A stretch of DNA of 64,000 bases from Asterias amurensis (lineage: Eukaryota > Echinodermata > Asteroidea > Forcipulatida > Asteriidae): positions 26,471,927-26,535,926 of the forward strand of contig NC_092649.1 in assembly GCF_032118995.1 (NCBI RefSeq), given 5' to 3'. Each line of letters begins with the position of its first letter. The first letter of the stretch is position 1. A model generated the notes under the pieces. That model saw nothing but the letters and a program-made list of their open reading frames with translations, was not told the DNA's origin and ran no database searches. Of this stretch, positions 54,691 through 64,000 are shown piece by piece. The position numbers and the translations under genes were made by a program.

Positions 54691-54709
54691 TGAGACATAC
54701 AAAAATGAG

Positions 54710-55540
54710 TCATGTCCCACGGACCCGGGAGGTTTTGATTATAGTTGTTACAGTTTTTTATGATTTTCTACCAAACCAAACTCAGTTTCATGTATTTTAA
54801 TGCAACACCTTCTCTCCTGCATAACATACTGTATCAGATTGTTTAGTTTACAGCACAGTATTGATTAATATAAAACTGGGAAAATAAATTTCAACAAATA
54901 GTTTCCCGGGGTGTGTTCAAACGTCAGTTGCAACTGGCGAGGAAGTGTCAAGTTAAAAACATATCGACCAAAACAGTCCTTGAACTTTCAACTTCCCCCG
55001 AGTGTCGTCACAAGGATTTTTTGTTATGAGTGTAGGGTTGTAATTATTTTGTTACGAATTCAACCTTTAGCGTTTACTACTGGTTGGTCTCTTGTTCTCG
55101 CATACAGTGCGAGAGGTTACGGGTTGAAATCCCGGACCAGTCCTTATACAGTTTTAAGGACTTTTACTGATCAACAACGTTCACATGCTTTGAAGTATAT
55201 TTAGCCCACCGTAACCCCACAATCACTTAGCCGCTACCCGGACTCATAAGAACACTCTACAAACTTCCGTGTCAGATGACCCGGATTCTAGCCCCTTGTG
55301 GCCTGACCCATTTCTGTGTCCCATTTCTGGGTCAATATGACCCGGAACGTGTGTCAAAATAACCAAGAAAGTGGTCAAATTGACGCAGAATCCTTGTTAA
55401 GATCCCCATGTTAACCACTTACCGTGTCAGCTTGACCCGGTACGTGTCAGCCTGACCCGGGAATGTGTCAGGCCTACTGAGACCCGAAATCGATTTCAGG
55501 TCACTTCTGACCCAGAAGTTTTTAGAGTGTAGCAGTCACC
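54710..55540. repeat. LRR-gene flank block, copy 2
   Basis: Related to 49040-50760 and nearly identical (about 98 percent over 310 bp by eye) to 63684-64000. Contains a decayed tRNA-like unit at 55079-55141 (ACTGGTT pairs with GACCAGT; GGGTTGAAATCCC), then many TGACCCGG and GTGTCA motifs. Confidence 0.88.
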
Positions 55541-56640
55541 ACCAAAAATGCCGACATGTTATACTTATAGTTTCTAAAAAATTCGTGCATAGGCTAATAA
55601 TATGTTTCCGGGTACTAGGCCTAATGTAAACATGAAAGTACTTACAAATGTATTTCTTGAAAAAATAATAATAAACTTCTAACAATAACTTCTTAATCTT
55701 ATTTTTTTCCCAAACTGATTATTAGCAATTATACTTCCTCATACTATGCCTCAAAAAGTCTTACAATACAAAACGTCAGACGATTTTCACATGTGACTAT
55801 ATACAAAGCATAAAACAGATTTAGGCTTTTTGTACGTTAACAAATATTTATACATTCATGAATTTACTCTTCTAGAACCATGTGCAGTGAATGTATGACT
55901 AGTATGCTGCTTTGGGGTTAGGAACAAACCCCGCGATGGAAACACATTACAATACAAACATCAGTAGTTCATTTTCAATTCTCATTTTCTTCCATTCTGT
56001 GTATTCTACAATGTGGTGTAATCTATTTATATAAATGGCGCAATATACATTTGAATTATCACAAATTATATAATAATATATTAAACATTTTAAGGGCAGC
56101 CACCACCTTTAGAAATAAAAACTCAAAATCAAATGCCCAAAATGCATTATGTAAGAGGATGCTTTACGAGTATTTTGATATTCATTAAAAATAAGAATAC
56201 TCTCCAATAACTCCCGGATTAAAAAGTGACCAGCCGTCGATTTCACAAATCTCTTCCTAACTTAAGACTAATCTTAGGACTTAGGACGAGTCCCAACCCT
56301 GCACTGTAGCATGCAGATCTTAAGATTAATCCTAAGTTAAGACGAGTTACTCGTCCTAACTCGAGATAAGACGAGTCCTAACTCTTTGTGAAATCGACGG
56401 GTGCCTATATAAATGGAATTATAAATGTCTCAAGCTCAGTCTGTCATCGGATTCACACAAAAATTTAGGATTTTTTTTTTAACATCAAGTTTTGAACCAG
56501 TGAGATCAACACGTTTGACTTATTACTCAAATGCTGTTGAATTTCACGCAGAAATATTTAAAGGAATGTTGTCTGCCATTAAAGGGATGTTGTCTACCAT
56601 TCTTATGTTCAAGACTGTGAACCTTTATATTTTCAATTTT
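55541..56640. other. Gene-free stretch before LRR-Ig gene 2
   Basis: AT-rich with an AGGACTAG-family MITE at 56233-56402 (ends CGTCGATTTCACAAA and TTTGTGAAATCGACG). No coding exon or RNA gene seen. Confidence 0.5.
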
Positions 56641-56645
56641 ACTAC

Positions 56646-57035
56646 TAAAGGCAGTGGACACTATTGGTATATACTCAAAATAATTATTAGCATTAAACAT
56701 AACTTGGTGACGAGTAATGGGGAGAGGTTGGCGGTAAAAAAAACGCTGTAAGAAACGGCTCCCTCCGAAGTAACATAGTTTTCGAGAAAGAAGTAATTTT
56801 CCACGATTTTGATTTCGAGACCTCAGATTTAGAATTTGAGGTCTGCAATCAACTATCTAAAAGCACACAACTATTAAGTGTGACAAGGGTGGTTTTTTTT
56901 CTTTCATTATTATCTTGCAAGTTCGACGACCAACTGAGCTCAAATTTTTACAAATTTGTTTTTTTATGCATACGTTGAGATACACCAAGTGAGAAGACTG
57001 GTCTTTGACAATATTACCAATAGTGTCCAGTGTCT
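56646..57035. mobile_element. TTAA MITE (family A) at the 3' end of LRR-Ig gene 2
   Basis: Left junction CTAA, right TTAA at 57036-57039. TIRs AGGCAGTGGACACTATTGG and CCAATAGTGTCCAGTGTCT. It ends 72 bp from the gene 2 stop codon, so it may lie in the 3' UTR and supply transcript-end sequence. Confidence 0.9.
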
Positions 57036-57110
57036 TTAAGGTTGTCCACATCCTTAATTTTGTTTAGCGTTTATGCGTTTGTGTGTAAAAAGCCAGCGCC
57101 GTTTTCCAAA

Positions 57111-59399
57111 CTATGGGCCAGACACACTTTCATACACTTCTTCATCGCCTTTGTTCTCTCCGTTGCCTCCACTAAGATCCTCATAGGTCTGAGCGTAGGT
57201 CTGAGATGGTTGGAGACGCCCTGTAGCAGAACTGTTCGCATATCTACTTGTGGTCTTCTGTCCACTTGGAACCTCATAGCCTTCGTCAAGGGCTTTGATC
57301 ACACAACCTCCCTCCGAGTCATCTTTGTCACCTTTACTGAAGCCAACTTTCAGATCGGAGGTTTTAGCTGCAGATGTGGAGTTGGCTTCTTGCTGTTTCT
57401 TGCGATACCGACGGAGGAATATGATACCAGCAAATACAGCAACCGCTATTATAATGGTGATAAACATTGTGGGGAGAACGGAAGAAGCCAGTGAGCGTGG
57501 CTGTGGGGCGTCTGATTTAGAGGTAGTCAATGTAAGGTTGACCTCGGCTCTCCCTTCACCCAAGATGTTTTGAGCAAGACATGTGTACGTCCCTTCGTCA
57601 TGTTTCTCCACTGGTGTGATATGCAGAATTTGTCCTCGCAGAATGGCGAATCTTCCTTGCCAGTCATGAGTTATCTCTGTGTCGTTTGGTGAGAGCCAAA
57701 TTACGGTCGGAGCAGGAATGCCAGTAGCTGTACATGTCAGAGTCACAGATTTTCCAGTCAGGGCTGTCAGCTGCTTGTCCACCATCGCCATCGGTGCTTG
57801 ACATAAGAAGTCATGACTGTCCAAGTCTGTTATCACTGACCCATAGTAATGATTCGGTCCTTCACATCGAGGCTCAACGTACGGTGGATTGTTACGCAGC
57901 CAGTCTCGCAGACCTGTGAGCCTACAGTCACACTGCAGTGGGTTGCCTTCTAGCTCGAGTTGGGACAATGCTCTATTTCTCCCAGATAGAGAATCACCAG
58001 GCACGACTTGGATCAAGTTATAACTCAGATCCAGTACTTGCAAGTAATCACAGAAACCCAAGATAGTTTCTGCATCACGAATCAGATTGTGAGCAAGTGA
58101 TAGATCCTGTAGGTTTGTAAGATTAACAAGAGGACAGTCCTGCAGGTCGACCAGCTGAAGCTCATTTCGGGATAAGTCCACGTTTATAATTTCAGGCACC
58201 AGTTGAAACATCAGCATGTTAACGCTAGTGAGTTGATTCCCTGCGAGGTACAGACGCTTCAACGACAACAGACCCATGAAGTAATCAGAATGTAACATGG
58301 TGAGTCGGTTGTTGGTGATGGACAGCTCAAATAAGATAGACTGGTTGAAAAATACTCCTCCAAACAATGACGTCAGGGCATTGTCGTCGAGATACAGTGA
58401 CCTTAGCATGGTGAGTTGACTCAGTGCAGTGGATGAGATGAACAAGAGACGATTATTGGCTACATGCAGTTCAGTCAGATCGACAAATCCTGACAGGGTT
58501 GTCGAGGACAGGTTTGCTAGCAGGTTGGTATCGGCGTTTAAGAACTCCAGCCCTTCGGTCCAAGGTGGTTGAATCAATGAATCGAAGGAATTGTTGCTCA
58601 TGTCCATTCTTTTCATCGTGTTTCTGTATCGACTGATGTAGAAGCTATTCCAGTTTGACAATCCGTTACTGCCTACGTTTAATGTATCTAGACTTGCGTC
58701 AATGCTTACCGACTGTAGTTGGTTGTGATTAAGTGAACATATATCGATGCTGAGGGGGCCTCGGCCACGGATATCCAGATATTGTATTTCATTGTGATCT
58801 AAAAGAAAAGAAGTAGGCCTACCTCCGTAACTCCCGCGCGAATAAATATGCACCCTAGCCAGTCGGTTAAACTGCAGGCTGATATTAGCATTTAGCGGAG
58901 TATTGAAGTCAACACGATAGATTAAATTAGAATCGGCTGAGAACCGCTGCAATGTGTCGCAGCGTGGAATATAAGATAAACGTGTAATGGAGTTATAGTC
59001 TACTGAGAGCTCAGTGAGAGAGCTCAGCTGACAAGTATTCGGCAAGTCAGAAATGACGTTGTGATCAATAGACAATATCTGCAGGCTATCTAGCTCACTG
59101 GATCCCAGCAGTGACGTCACATCAGATATGTTAGTGTAGTCAAGGTACAGTTCAGCCAGCCTGGAGAAGGTGCCATTGAAATCGTCTGGTGACAGCTCTG
59201 ATATGTTGTTGTGACTTAGATCCATGATAATGGCGTTTGGGTAGTTGACGGGGATGCAGTCAAGATTGAGTGAGGAGCAGTCAGCCTTTGCAGTGACGTA
59301 GTCGTAATCACACTGCGCATGACTGCAGGTTGATGACTGGGAGATGCCGATACAAATACCAAGACACCAAAGAAACAATGTCCATTCAGTGGACCCCAT
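57111..59399 (-). CDS. LRR-Ig single-pass receptor, 762 aa (gene 2)
   Basis: Single coding exon, same architecture as gene 1: signal peptide 1-22, LRR N-cap, LRRs, LRR C-cap starting NPLQCDC, one Ig domain with GTYTC, transmembrane helix about 639-662, RRYRKK and a 100-residue tail. Residues 1-160 and about 264-635 are very similar to gene 1, but about 161-263 differ at most positions. Tail keeps YEVP, RYANS, YAQTYED and EVYESV but ends SGP instead of YV and lacks the first tyrosine motif (YTPI). Intronless coding region with a 5' UTR intron (59406-59862) as in gene 1. Confidence 0.93.
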   Translation of the reverse strand: MGSTEWTLFLWCLGICIGISQSSTCSHAQCDYDYVTAKADCSSLNLDCIPVNYPNAIIMDLSHNNISELSPDDFNGTFSRLAELYLDYTNISDVTSLLGSSELDSLQILSIDHNVISDLPNTCQLSSLTELSVDYNSITRLSYIPRCDTLQRFSADSNLIYRVDFNTPLNANISLQFNRLARVHIYSRGSYGGRPTSFLLDHNEIQYLDIRGRGPLSIDICSLNHNQLQSVSIDASLDTLNVGSNGLSNWNSFYISRYRNTMKRMDMSNNSFDSLIQPPWTEGLEFLNADTNLLANLSSTTLSGFVDLTELHVANNRLLFISSTALSQLTMLRSLYLDDNALTSLFGGVFFNQSILFELSITNNRLTMLHSDYFMGLLSLKRLYLAGNQLTSVNMLMFQLVPEIINVDLSRNELQLVDLQDCPLVNLTNLQDLSLAHNLIRDAETILGFCDYLQVLDLSYNLIQVVPGDSLSGRNRALSQLELEGNPLQCDCRLTGLRDWLRNNPPYVEPRCEGPNHYYGSVITDLDSHDFLCQAPMAMVDKQLTALTGKSVTLTCTATGIPAPTVIWLSPNDTEITHDWQGRFAILRGQILHITPVEKHDEGTYTCLAQNILGEGRAEVNLTLTTSKSDAPQPRSLASSVLPTMFITIIIAVAVFAGIIFLRRYRKKQQEANSTSAAKTSDLKVGFSKGDKDDSEGGCVIKALDEGYEVPSGQKTTSRYANSSATGRLQPSQTYAQTYEDLSGGNGENKGDEEVYESVSGP

Positions 59400-59960
59400 T
59401 GTTTCCTAAAATAATGAGACAGATCAACAAACACTCGCGTAAACCACCCGTGTTTTCGTACCACAAAACAACGGTAATTAAAAAGGGTCTGCACCAACTT
59501 TTGGTAATGACTCTAAAAATTATTGCAAAATGAACAAATTACAAAAGCTTTGGGTAGTATATTGCATTTTGAGAAATATTTCACTTCGAAGTAATGTGGT
59601 TTTACAAAAAAAATGTGTATTTTTTATCCCCAAAGTATTGAATAAAAGCGTAACGCTTCTCAGATTGTGTAACTCATAATATGGATTATATACAACGCCA
59701 CACTGTGGCTTCTCGCCTCCTTAATTTTTAGAACAATATTTATAATCTCTTTCTTTATTGTTACACATTTTGCACTATCACATCAGTACATATTCATCCC
59801 GGAACACAAGTAATAATTCTCAATGAGTAACCTGAAATAAAAATGGTAAAAACTGTACTTACTTATGGGGTTATCGTTGCAAACAAGACAGAAAAAACGA
59901 AGAAAAACGTTCCAGAGTCCAGGTTTATTTTTCACAAACTAACTTCCTTATGTGATCAAG
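59400..59960 (-). other. 5' UTR exons of LRR-Ig gene 2
   Basis: Acceptor at 59406-59407 gives the same six-base UTR stub as gene 1. Donor GTAAGT at 59857-59862 ends exon 1 at 59863. Exon 1 is recognisably homologous to gene 1 exon 1 (GCAACGATAACCCCAT). The conserved E-box lies farther up near 60107-60119. Confidence 0.65.
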
Positions 59961-60188
59961 GTACCACAAAGTGTTGAGAACTTTTGTGTTCCAATTCTAA
60001 GGAGCACCATAAATGCCATGACAAAAATTGCTTTCCCGCTCGGCTTCTCGTAACCTTCGAGATCAAATAAGATATATCTGATGTTATAGACGTTCTGTTG
60101 GTCGCAGTCACGTGTTGGGATTTATTTATGAATAATGGATAACAACGAATTAAATTGCCCAAACTTTCCCCCAACTTATCCAATTAAA

Positions 60189-61632
60189 ATTTAGCATTTT
60201 TAGGCCCCCATACTTTCTGCCCCACCTCCCTGGGCTTTACGTTCGTGTAATAGCAGCTTGCCTATAACTTGGTGCTTTGATATTCAATTATTATACTCAG
60301 ACTCCAATAAAATAAACGAGACACAATTGTTGGAATACTGCCACAGTCTGAAGACCACTGACTTTAATATGGATTTAAAATGCGCACTTATCAGAAAACT
60401 GATCAAGGCGCCCACACAAAAAAGAAAACGCACAATTGAAAATGAAGAATAAACATTGTGCCGGATACCGACTTGGGCAAACCGGACACAGGAAAACAAG
60501 CGGGGTACACCTGACCCCTAAACCAGGATGCACTTGCACCCGAACACGGGTTCAATTTGACCCCAACAATAGCTGCATATAGCAGCCACAAACGCAATAT
60601 AATTTGTGAAGGCCTACTCTCTTAACTCTGAGGATTGAAATTTCAATCTACTAGATTGAATTGTCAATCTTTCACAGATTGCCGTTGGGGTACAATCTGT
60701 CCGGATTGAAAATCAATCTTTATTTAGAGTGAAAATTTTCAATCTAAAAACGATTGGAATTTCAAACTATTAGATTGAATATTTCAATAAATTTTCAATC
60801 GAGTTTGGATTGAAAAAAATTCAATCTTGACTCTATTTCAATATAAAAGTTTGAAATGTTCAATCATTAAAAGATTGAAAATAGTTCGAAATTTTCAATC
60901 ATTATAAAAGATTGAAAATTCTCAGTCCAAATCAGTATTGGAAGTCAACACACACAAGTTGACAATTTAACAAAAATTCCATGTCCACAGAACAGTATTC
61001 TTAATTCAATGCATTGTTGCTTTGATTCAATTCAATTCAGTACATTAAACTCAATACATTCAACTCAAGTAACACAGTAAATTACAATTAAGTTTAGGCA
61101 GTCCCCAGCTATTAATTGCTTGAAATGGGTTAATGATCTTGGTTAATTACTTAGGCTCAATTTTATAAAGCTGCTTAGACAACGAATTGCTTAACAGTTT
61201 TCTGCGTAGCAAAATTGTACAGGGTACCAGTCAAAAATGGTACATGTGAGATGGTTTCTTTGCTGGAAACCACGATTTTGCTGTGCTAAGCTACTTTTCA
61301 CTGACTTCACTGACTTCACTTAACTCAATTTCAGTAAAAAAAAACACCCCTCAGTTTTGAACTGTTCTAAGTCCAATACTTTTATATTACCAAATAAATA
61401 TTTCTCATGTTAAGGTCCAAAAAGATCATTTCGACAAACTCTTTTTGAGGAATAGTTTAAACAGGGAGCAGGGGGATGAACAAAACAATTAAAAAGCTCC
61501 CATGTTGATGCTCGCCATCCATTTATAATTTAGCATTTTTAGGCCCCATACTTTCTGCCCCACCTCCCTGGGCTTTACTTTCGTGTAATAACAGCTTGCC
61601 TATAACTTGGTGCTTGATATTCAAATAATATG
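60189..61632. repeat. Pair of about 106-bp direct repeats
   Basis: The segments at 60189-60294 and 61527-61632 share TTTAGCATTTTTAGGCCCC, CTTTCTGCCCCACCTCCC and TTGCCTATAACTTGGTGC with only a few differences. The intervening 1.2 kb is not repeated. Unknown origin. Confidence 0.85.
60636..60925. repeat. Dense GATTGAAA / TTTCAATC motif cluster
   Basis: About twenty copies of GATTGAAA-like and TTTCAATC-like motifs, in both orientations with irregular spacing, over 290 bp. It can fold into many alternative hairpins. No TIR boundaries or coding potential found. Confidence 0.8.
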
Positions 61633-62089
61633 AACATGATCTCCGTTTATGGTAGAATAACTCGACTGAAAGGCGAGTCAACATCAATATCACAGTTTGA
61701 ATATGAATGTCGTGAATATCAACAGTCAAGTATCAAGGGTACAATGACGCACTTTGTTTATCATTATTACTGTTTTGTGTTCAAATAAAGCTCGCGATAT
61801 AGAAATAGGACTACAGTGACATTGGTATCAGTTTGGATCCTGCCATTCTACCTCCATCCTTCCAATGAAACTTGAGTTTACGGTCTCTACTGTAGAATGT
61901 ACCAAAGAGTCACGATATTTAAGAACTAAGAACTCGAAAATTATCTAAGTCTCAGTGTTTTCAGTGGCGTAAACCAATCTGTGGGGGGGGGGGGCGTAGA
62001 AGGGGAAGGGGCGGGGGATGATATCGACAGCAGGTTGTGGTGACGCAGTCGTTGAACCAGAGATGCACATTGTGCTTTTGGGGACAAAA

Positions 62090-62141
62090 AAAGTGAGAAG
62101 ACAGGTCTTTGACAATTACCAAGGTTGTCCAGTGCCTTTAA
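62090..62141. mobile_element. TTAA MITE (family A) end fragment
   Basis: Only the right end remains: GTCTTTGACAATTACC, TGTCCAGTGCCTTTAA. The left part is gone. Poly-G run at 61983-61994 nearby. Confidence 0.7.
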
Positions 62142-62680
62142 ATAGTCACTAAGAACTTTAAGGGCAGCCATCTTGTATTATTGCCTGTCAGCCATCTTGT
62201 ATTGTTACTATTCGGCCCAGTGATATTCAAATTGAGGCCGAGAGGACAATGATATAATGCATTATTTTGTGTTCAAAGGGAAATTATAATAAAAATTGCC
62301 ATATTTTCATATCTTTTATTTGGGTGCGGTGGGGGGGAATTATATATTAACATAAAACAAAATACAAAATACTTGATACACAAGTTGCACAATTCAGCAT
62401 TTATTAGTTGCTTAAACATAAACATTTAATCAAGGTACATACACATTGTACCATAGTTCATTTGGGCCTTGGGGCATTACTGGAACCATTTCAAATCTTT
62501 CCAAGTATATGGAGCACCAAATGGGTGCCTTCTTGCATACTAGCAGTACCAAAGGCCTATTTACTCCTGGGTGTGGAAAAGAAATTGACCTATAAATAGT
62601 ATATCGTCTTGTCTGTGCAAGAACACTTTAAATGTTGTAACAGAAAATAGAAAATGATTTTGGGGGTTGAACAAAGAATT
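62142..62680. other. Gene-free stretch
   Basis: AT-rich DNA with paired GCAGCCATCTTGTATT repeats (62164 and 62190) and a short poly-G tract near 62330. No gene or RNA supported. Confidence 0.45.
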
Positions 62681-62752
62681 GACTAGAGTGGGATTCGAAC
62701 CAACGACCTCCGGATTAACGTGCCGGCGCTCTACCAACTGAGCTATCTAGCC
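62681..62752 (-). tRNA. tRNA-like gene (anticodon position GTT), possibly tRNA-derived repeat
   Basis: 72-nt cloverleaf: GGCTAGA pairs with TCTAGTC (one G-T pair), D-arm TAGCTCAGTTGGTAGAGC, anticodon arm CCGGC-ACGTTAA-TCCGG with GTT at the anticodon but C where U33 is expected, T-arm GTTGG-TTCGAAT-CCCAC. The C33 and a mispaired anticodon stem base argue against a working tRNA-Asn. A decayed relative lies at 33680-33757, so this may be a tRNA-derived repeat. Confidence 0.5.
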
Positions 62753-63504
62753 CTATATTGGCGGTGTCCCTATTTTGTCAATATCTTTGTTCGGGGGTGC
62801 CAGTCAGAAGCCATACAACCGTTAACTGCCGTGTAGCCAGGGATCACACCCAAATTACGATACAACCTGAGAAGCGGCAGCTAGGGGATCACCTTAAGGG
62901 GATGCGACTTTTTGTTTCAGATATCAATATAAGCCACAAGGGAAACTGACTGGGTAAATTTGTAAATTTACCCAGTCAGTTTCTTAGCTAGCACCACCAA
63001 CATATTGTTTATCATGTCTCATGCATCATTGACTGGCCAGTATACTACTTAGTTTTGCTAAGTACAGTTTTACTGTTAAGCAACATTTACTGGTCAAGTA
63101 GCACCATGCTTTTAGGTCTTGAGTTACAAGCCACACACATACATCAGAGAACTCAAATTTTATTTATAATTAGACCACTTGGCCAAACTTGGTTATGTAT
63201 ACACTGCACAGCAAACATTTTCCCATCTAATGCTACACAATGACCAGTTGCGACTCAAATAATATAACCATTCTGTTAACTTTGTTTTTGTATAGGTTTA
63301 GAAGTGTGCACAATTAATGTTTAAAAAATAAATACCTAACGCAAGTTTAACCAGAGTTGCATTCTACAAGTTTAAAGAAGTTAAAAATGTATACAGTATA
63401 AGTTTTATTGTTATCATCAATCTAAAGCTGGAAATCAAAGTCCTAATGGAGCGGCCATCAACCATTTATAGGCAATAATCACCTGCTTACTGAGCTGAGA
63501 CCAG

Positions 63505-63680
63505 GGCCCAATTGCATAAAGCTGCTTAAAGGCACACAAACTAGCTAAGCACAACATAGCTGTGCTTGCTAGAAAAGAGGTACCATCTAAAATACCAATT
63601 CACGTTTAGCATCTATGGTCAATATCCTGCTTTTTTAATTGTTTGCTTAGCGTAAATTTTATAGGTAGTGACCAGCCCTT
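63505..63680. mobile_element. GGGCCC-ended CTGCTTA element
   Basis: Starts AGGGCCCAATTGCATAAAGC and contains TGCTTAAAGGCACAC, TAGCTAAGCACAAC and TTGCTTAGCGTAAA. A relative at 61150-61310 begins GGCTCAATTTTATAAAGC. Confidence 0.6.
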
Positions 63681-63683
63681 ATG

Positions 63684-64000
63684 CAGCCCTTATACAGTTT
63701 TAAGGGTTTTTACTGATCAACAACGTTCACATGCTTTGAAGTATATTTAGCCCACCGTAACCCCACAATCACTTAGCCGCTACCCGGACTCATAAGAACA
63801 CTCTACAAACTTCCGTGCAGATGACCCGGATTCTAGCCCCTTGTGGCCTGACCCATTTCTGTGTCCCATTTCTGGGTCAATATGACCCGGAACGTGTGTC
63901 AAAATAACCAAGAAAGTGGTCAAATTGACGCAGAATCCTTGTTAAGATCCCCATGTTAACCACTTACCGTGTCAGCCTGACCCGTTACGTGTCAACCTGA
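63684..64000. repeat. LRR-gene flank block, copy 3, running off the window
   Basis: Begins CAGCCCTTATACAGTTTTAA and matches 55140-55450 with about six differences in 310 bp. It is cut by the window edge. In the other two cases this block sits 3' of an LRR-Ig gene on the minus strand. Confidence 0.9.

Noticed and set aside
55079-55141. Possible tRNA gene
   Set aside because: Acceptor and T arms pair, but the A-box is not recognisable and the unit is decayed in the duplicated flank, so it is kept as part of a repeat block.
864-59399. One coordinated gene system across the window
   Set aside because: Genes lie on both strands with multi-kb spacers and separate promoters; only the LRR-Ig pair and the CNBP pair show common origin.
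1-64000. Fossil retroviruses, LTR elements, Polintons or toxin genes
   Set aside because: No capsid, envelope, integrase, LTR pair or toxin-like reading frame was recognised on either strand.

Overview
This 64 kb window is animal nuclear DNA. Its genes are split by GT-AG introns, it carries a eukaryotic tRNA-Asp gene, two genes encode nuclear-encoded mitochondrial proteins, and dense families of tRNA-derived SINEs and terminal-inverted-repeat (TIR) MITEs fill the introns and intergenic DNA. The protein and repeat style point to an invertebrate deuterostome, most likely an echinoderm and possibly a sea star. That placement rests on recollection of the repeat style, not on a search.

Layout, left to right. 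(1) 864-5415 (-): a six-knuckle CCHC protein of the CNBP family. Its first coding intron holds a 3 kb array of about 61 copies of a 49-bp repeat. (2) 10889-17719 (-): a CNBP gene with seven knuckles, each on its own exon. Both CNBP genes use only phase-1 introns. (3) A 16-bp minisatellite at 18858-19690, then the probable CNBP first exon near 20069. (4) 21182-25490 (+): MRPL42 (mitoribosomal protein mL42), six coding exons, head-to-head with CNBP. (5) 25.9-31 kb: nested MITEs and SINEs. (6) 30995-38490 (-): an SH2-domain protein of 325 aa with a WW-like C-terminal domain, which I do not recognise as a named gene. (7) LINE 3' fragments and a tRNA-Asp(GUC) gene at 41386-41457 (+). (8) 43425-48637 (-): NDUFA5, complex I subunit, five coding exons. 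(9) 51280-53607 and 57111-59399 (-): tandem duplicate LRR-Ig single-pass receptors with tyrosine-rich tails, duplicated 5' UTR exons, promoters and flanks. A third copy of the flank at the right edge predicts another such gene beyond the window.

Every multi-exon gene model was built by hand from splice consensus and frame. Exon lengths sum to exact codon multiples: 537, 633, 456, 978 and 348 nt. The genes do not form an operon. MRPL42 and NDUFA5 both serve mitochondrial function, the CNBP pair bind nucleic acid, and the SH2 and LRR-Ig proteins belong to tyrosine signalling and recognition. Nothing in the sequence ties them into one pathway.

The most notable signals are the LRR-Ig pair with a sharply bounded divergent LRR block, the SH2 plus WW-like architecture, exon-modular CNBP paralogues, a higher-order 882-bp repeat in the 49-bp array, and well-resolved MITE insertions (TTAA and 8-bp target duplications) with several nested cases. 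No retroviral, LTR or Polinton-like fossil was recognised.
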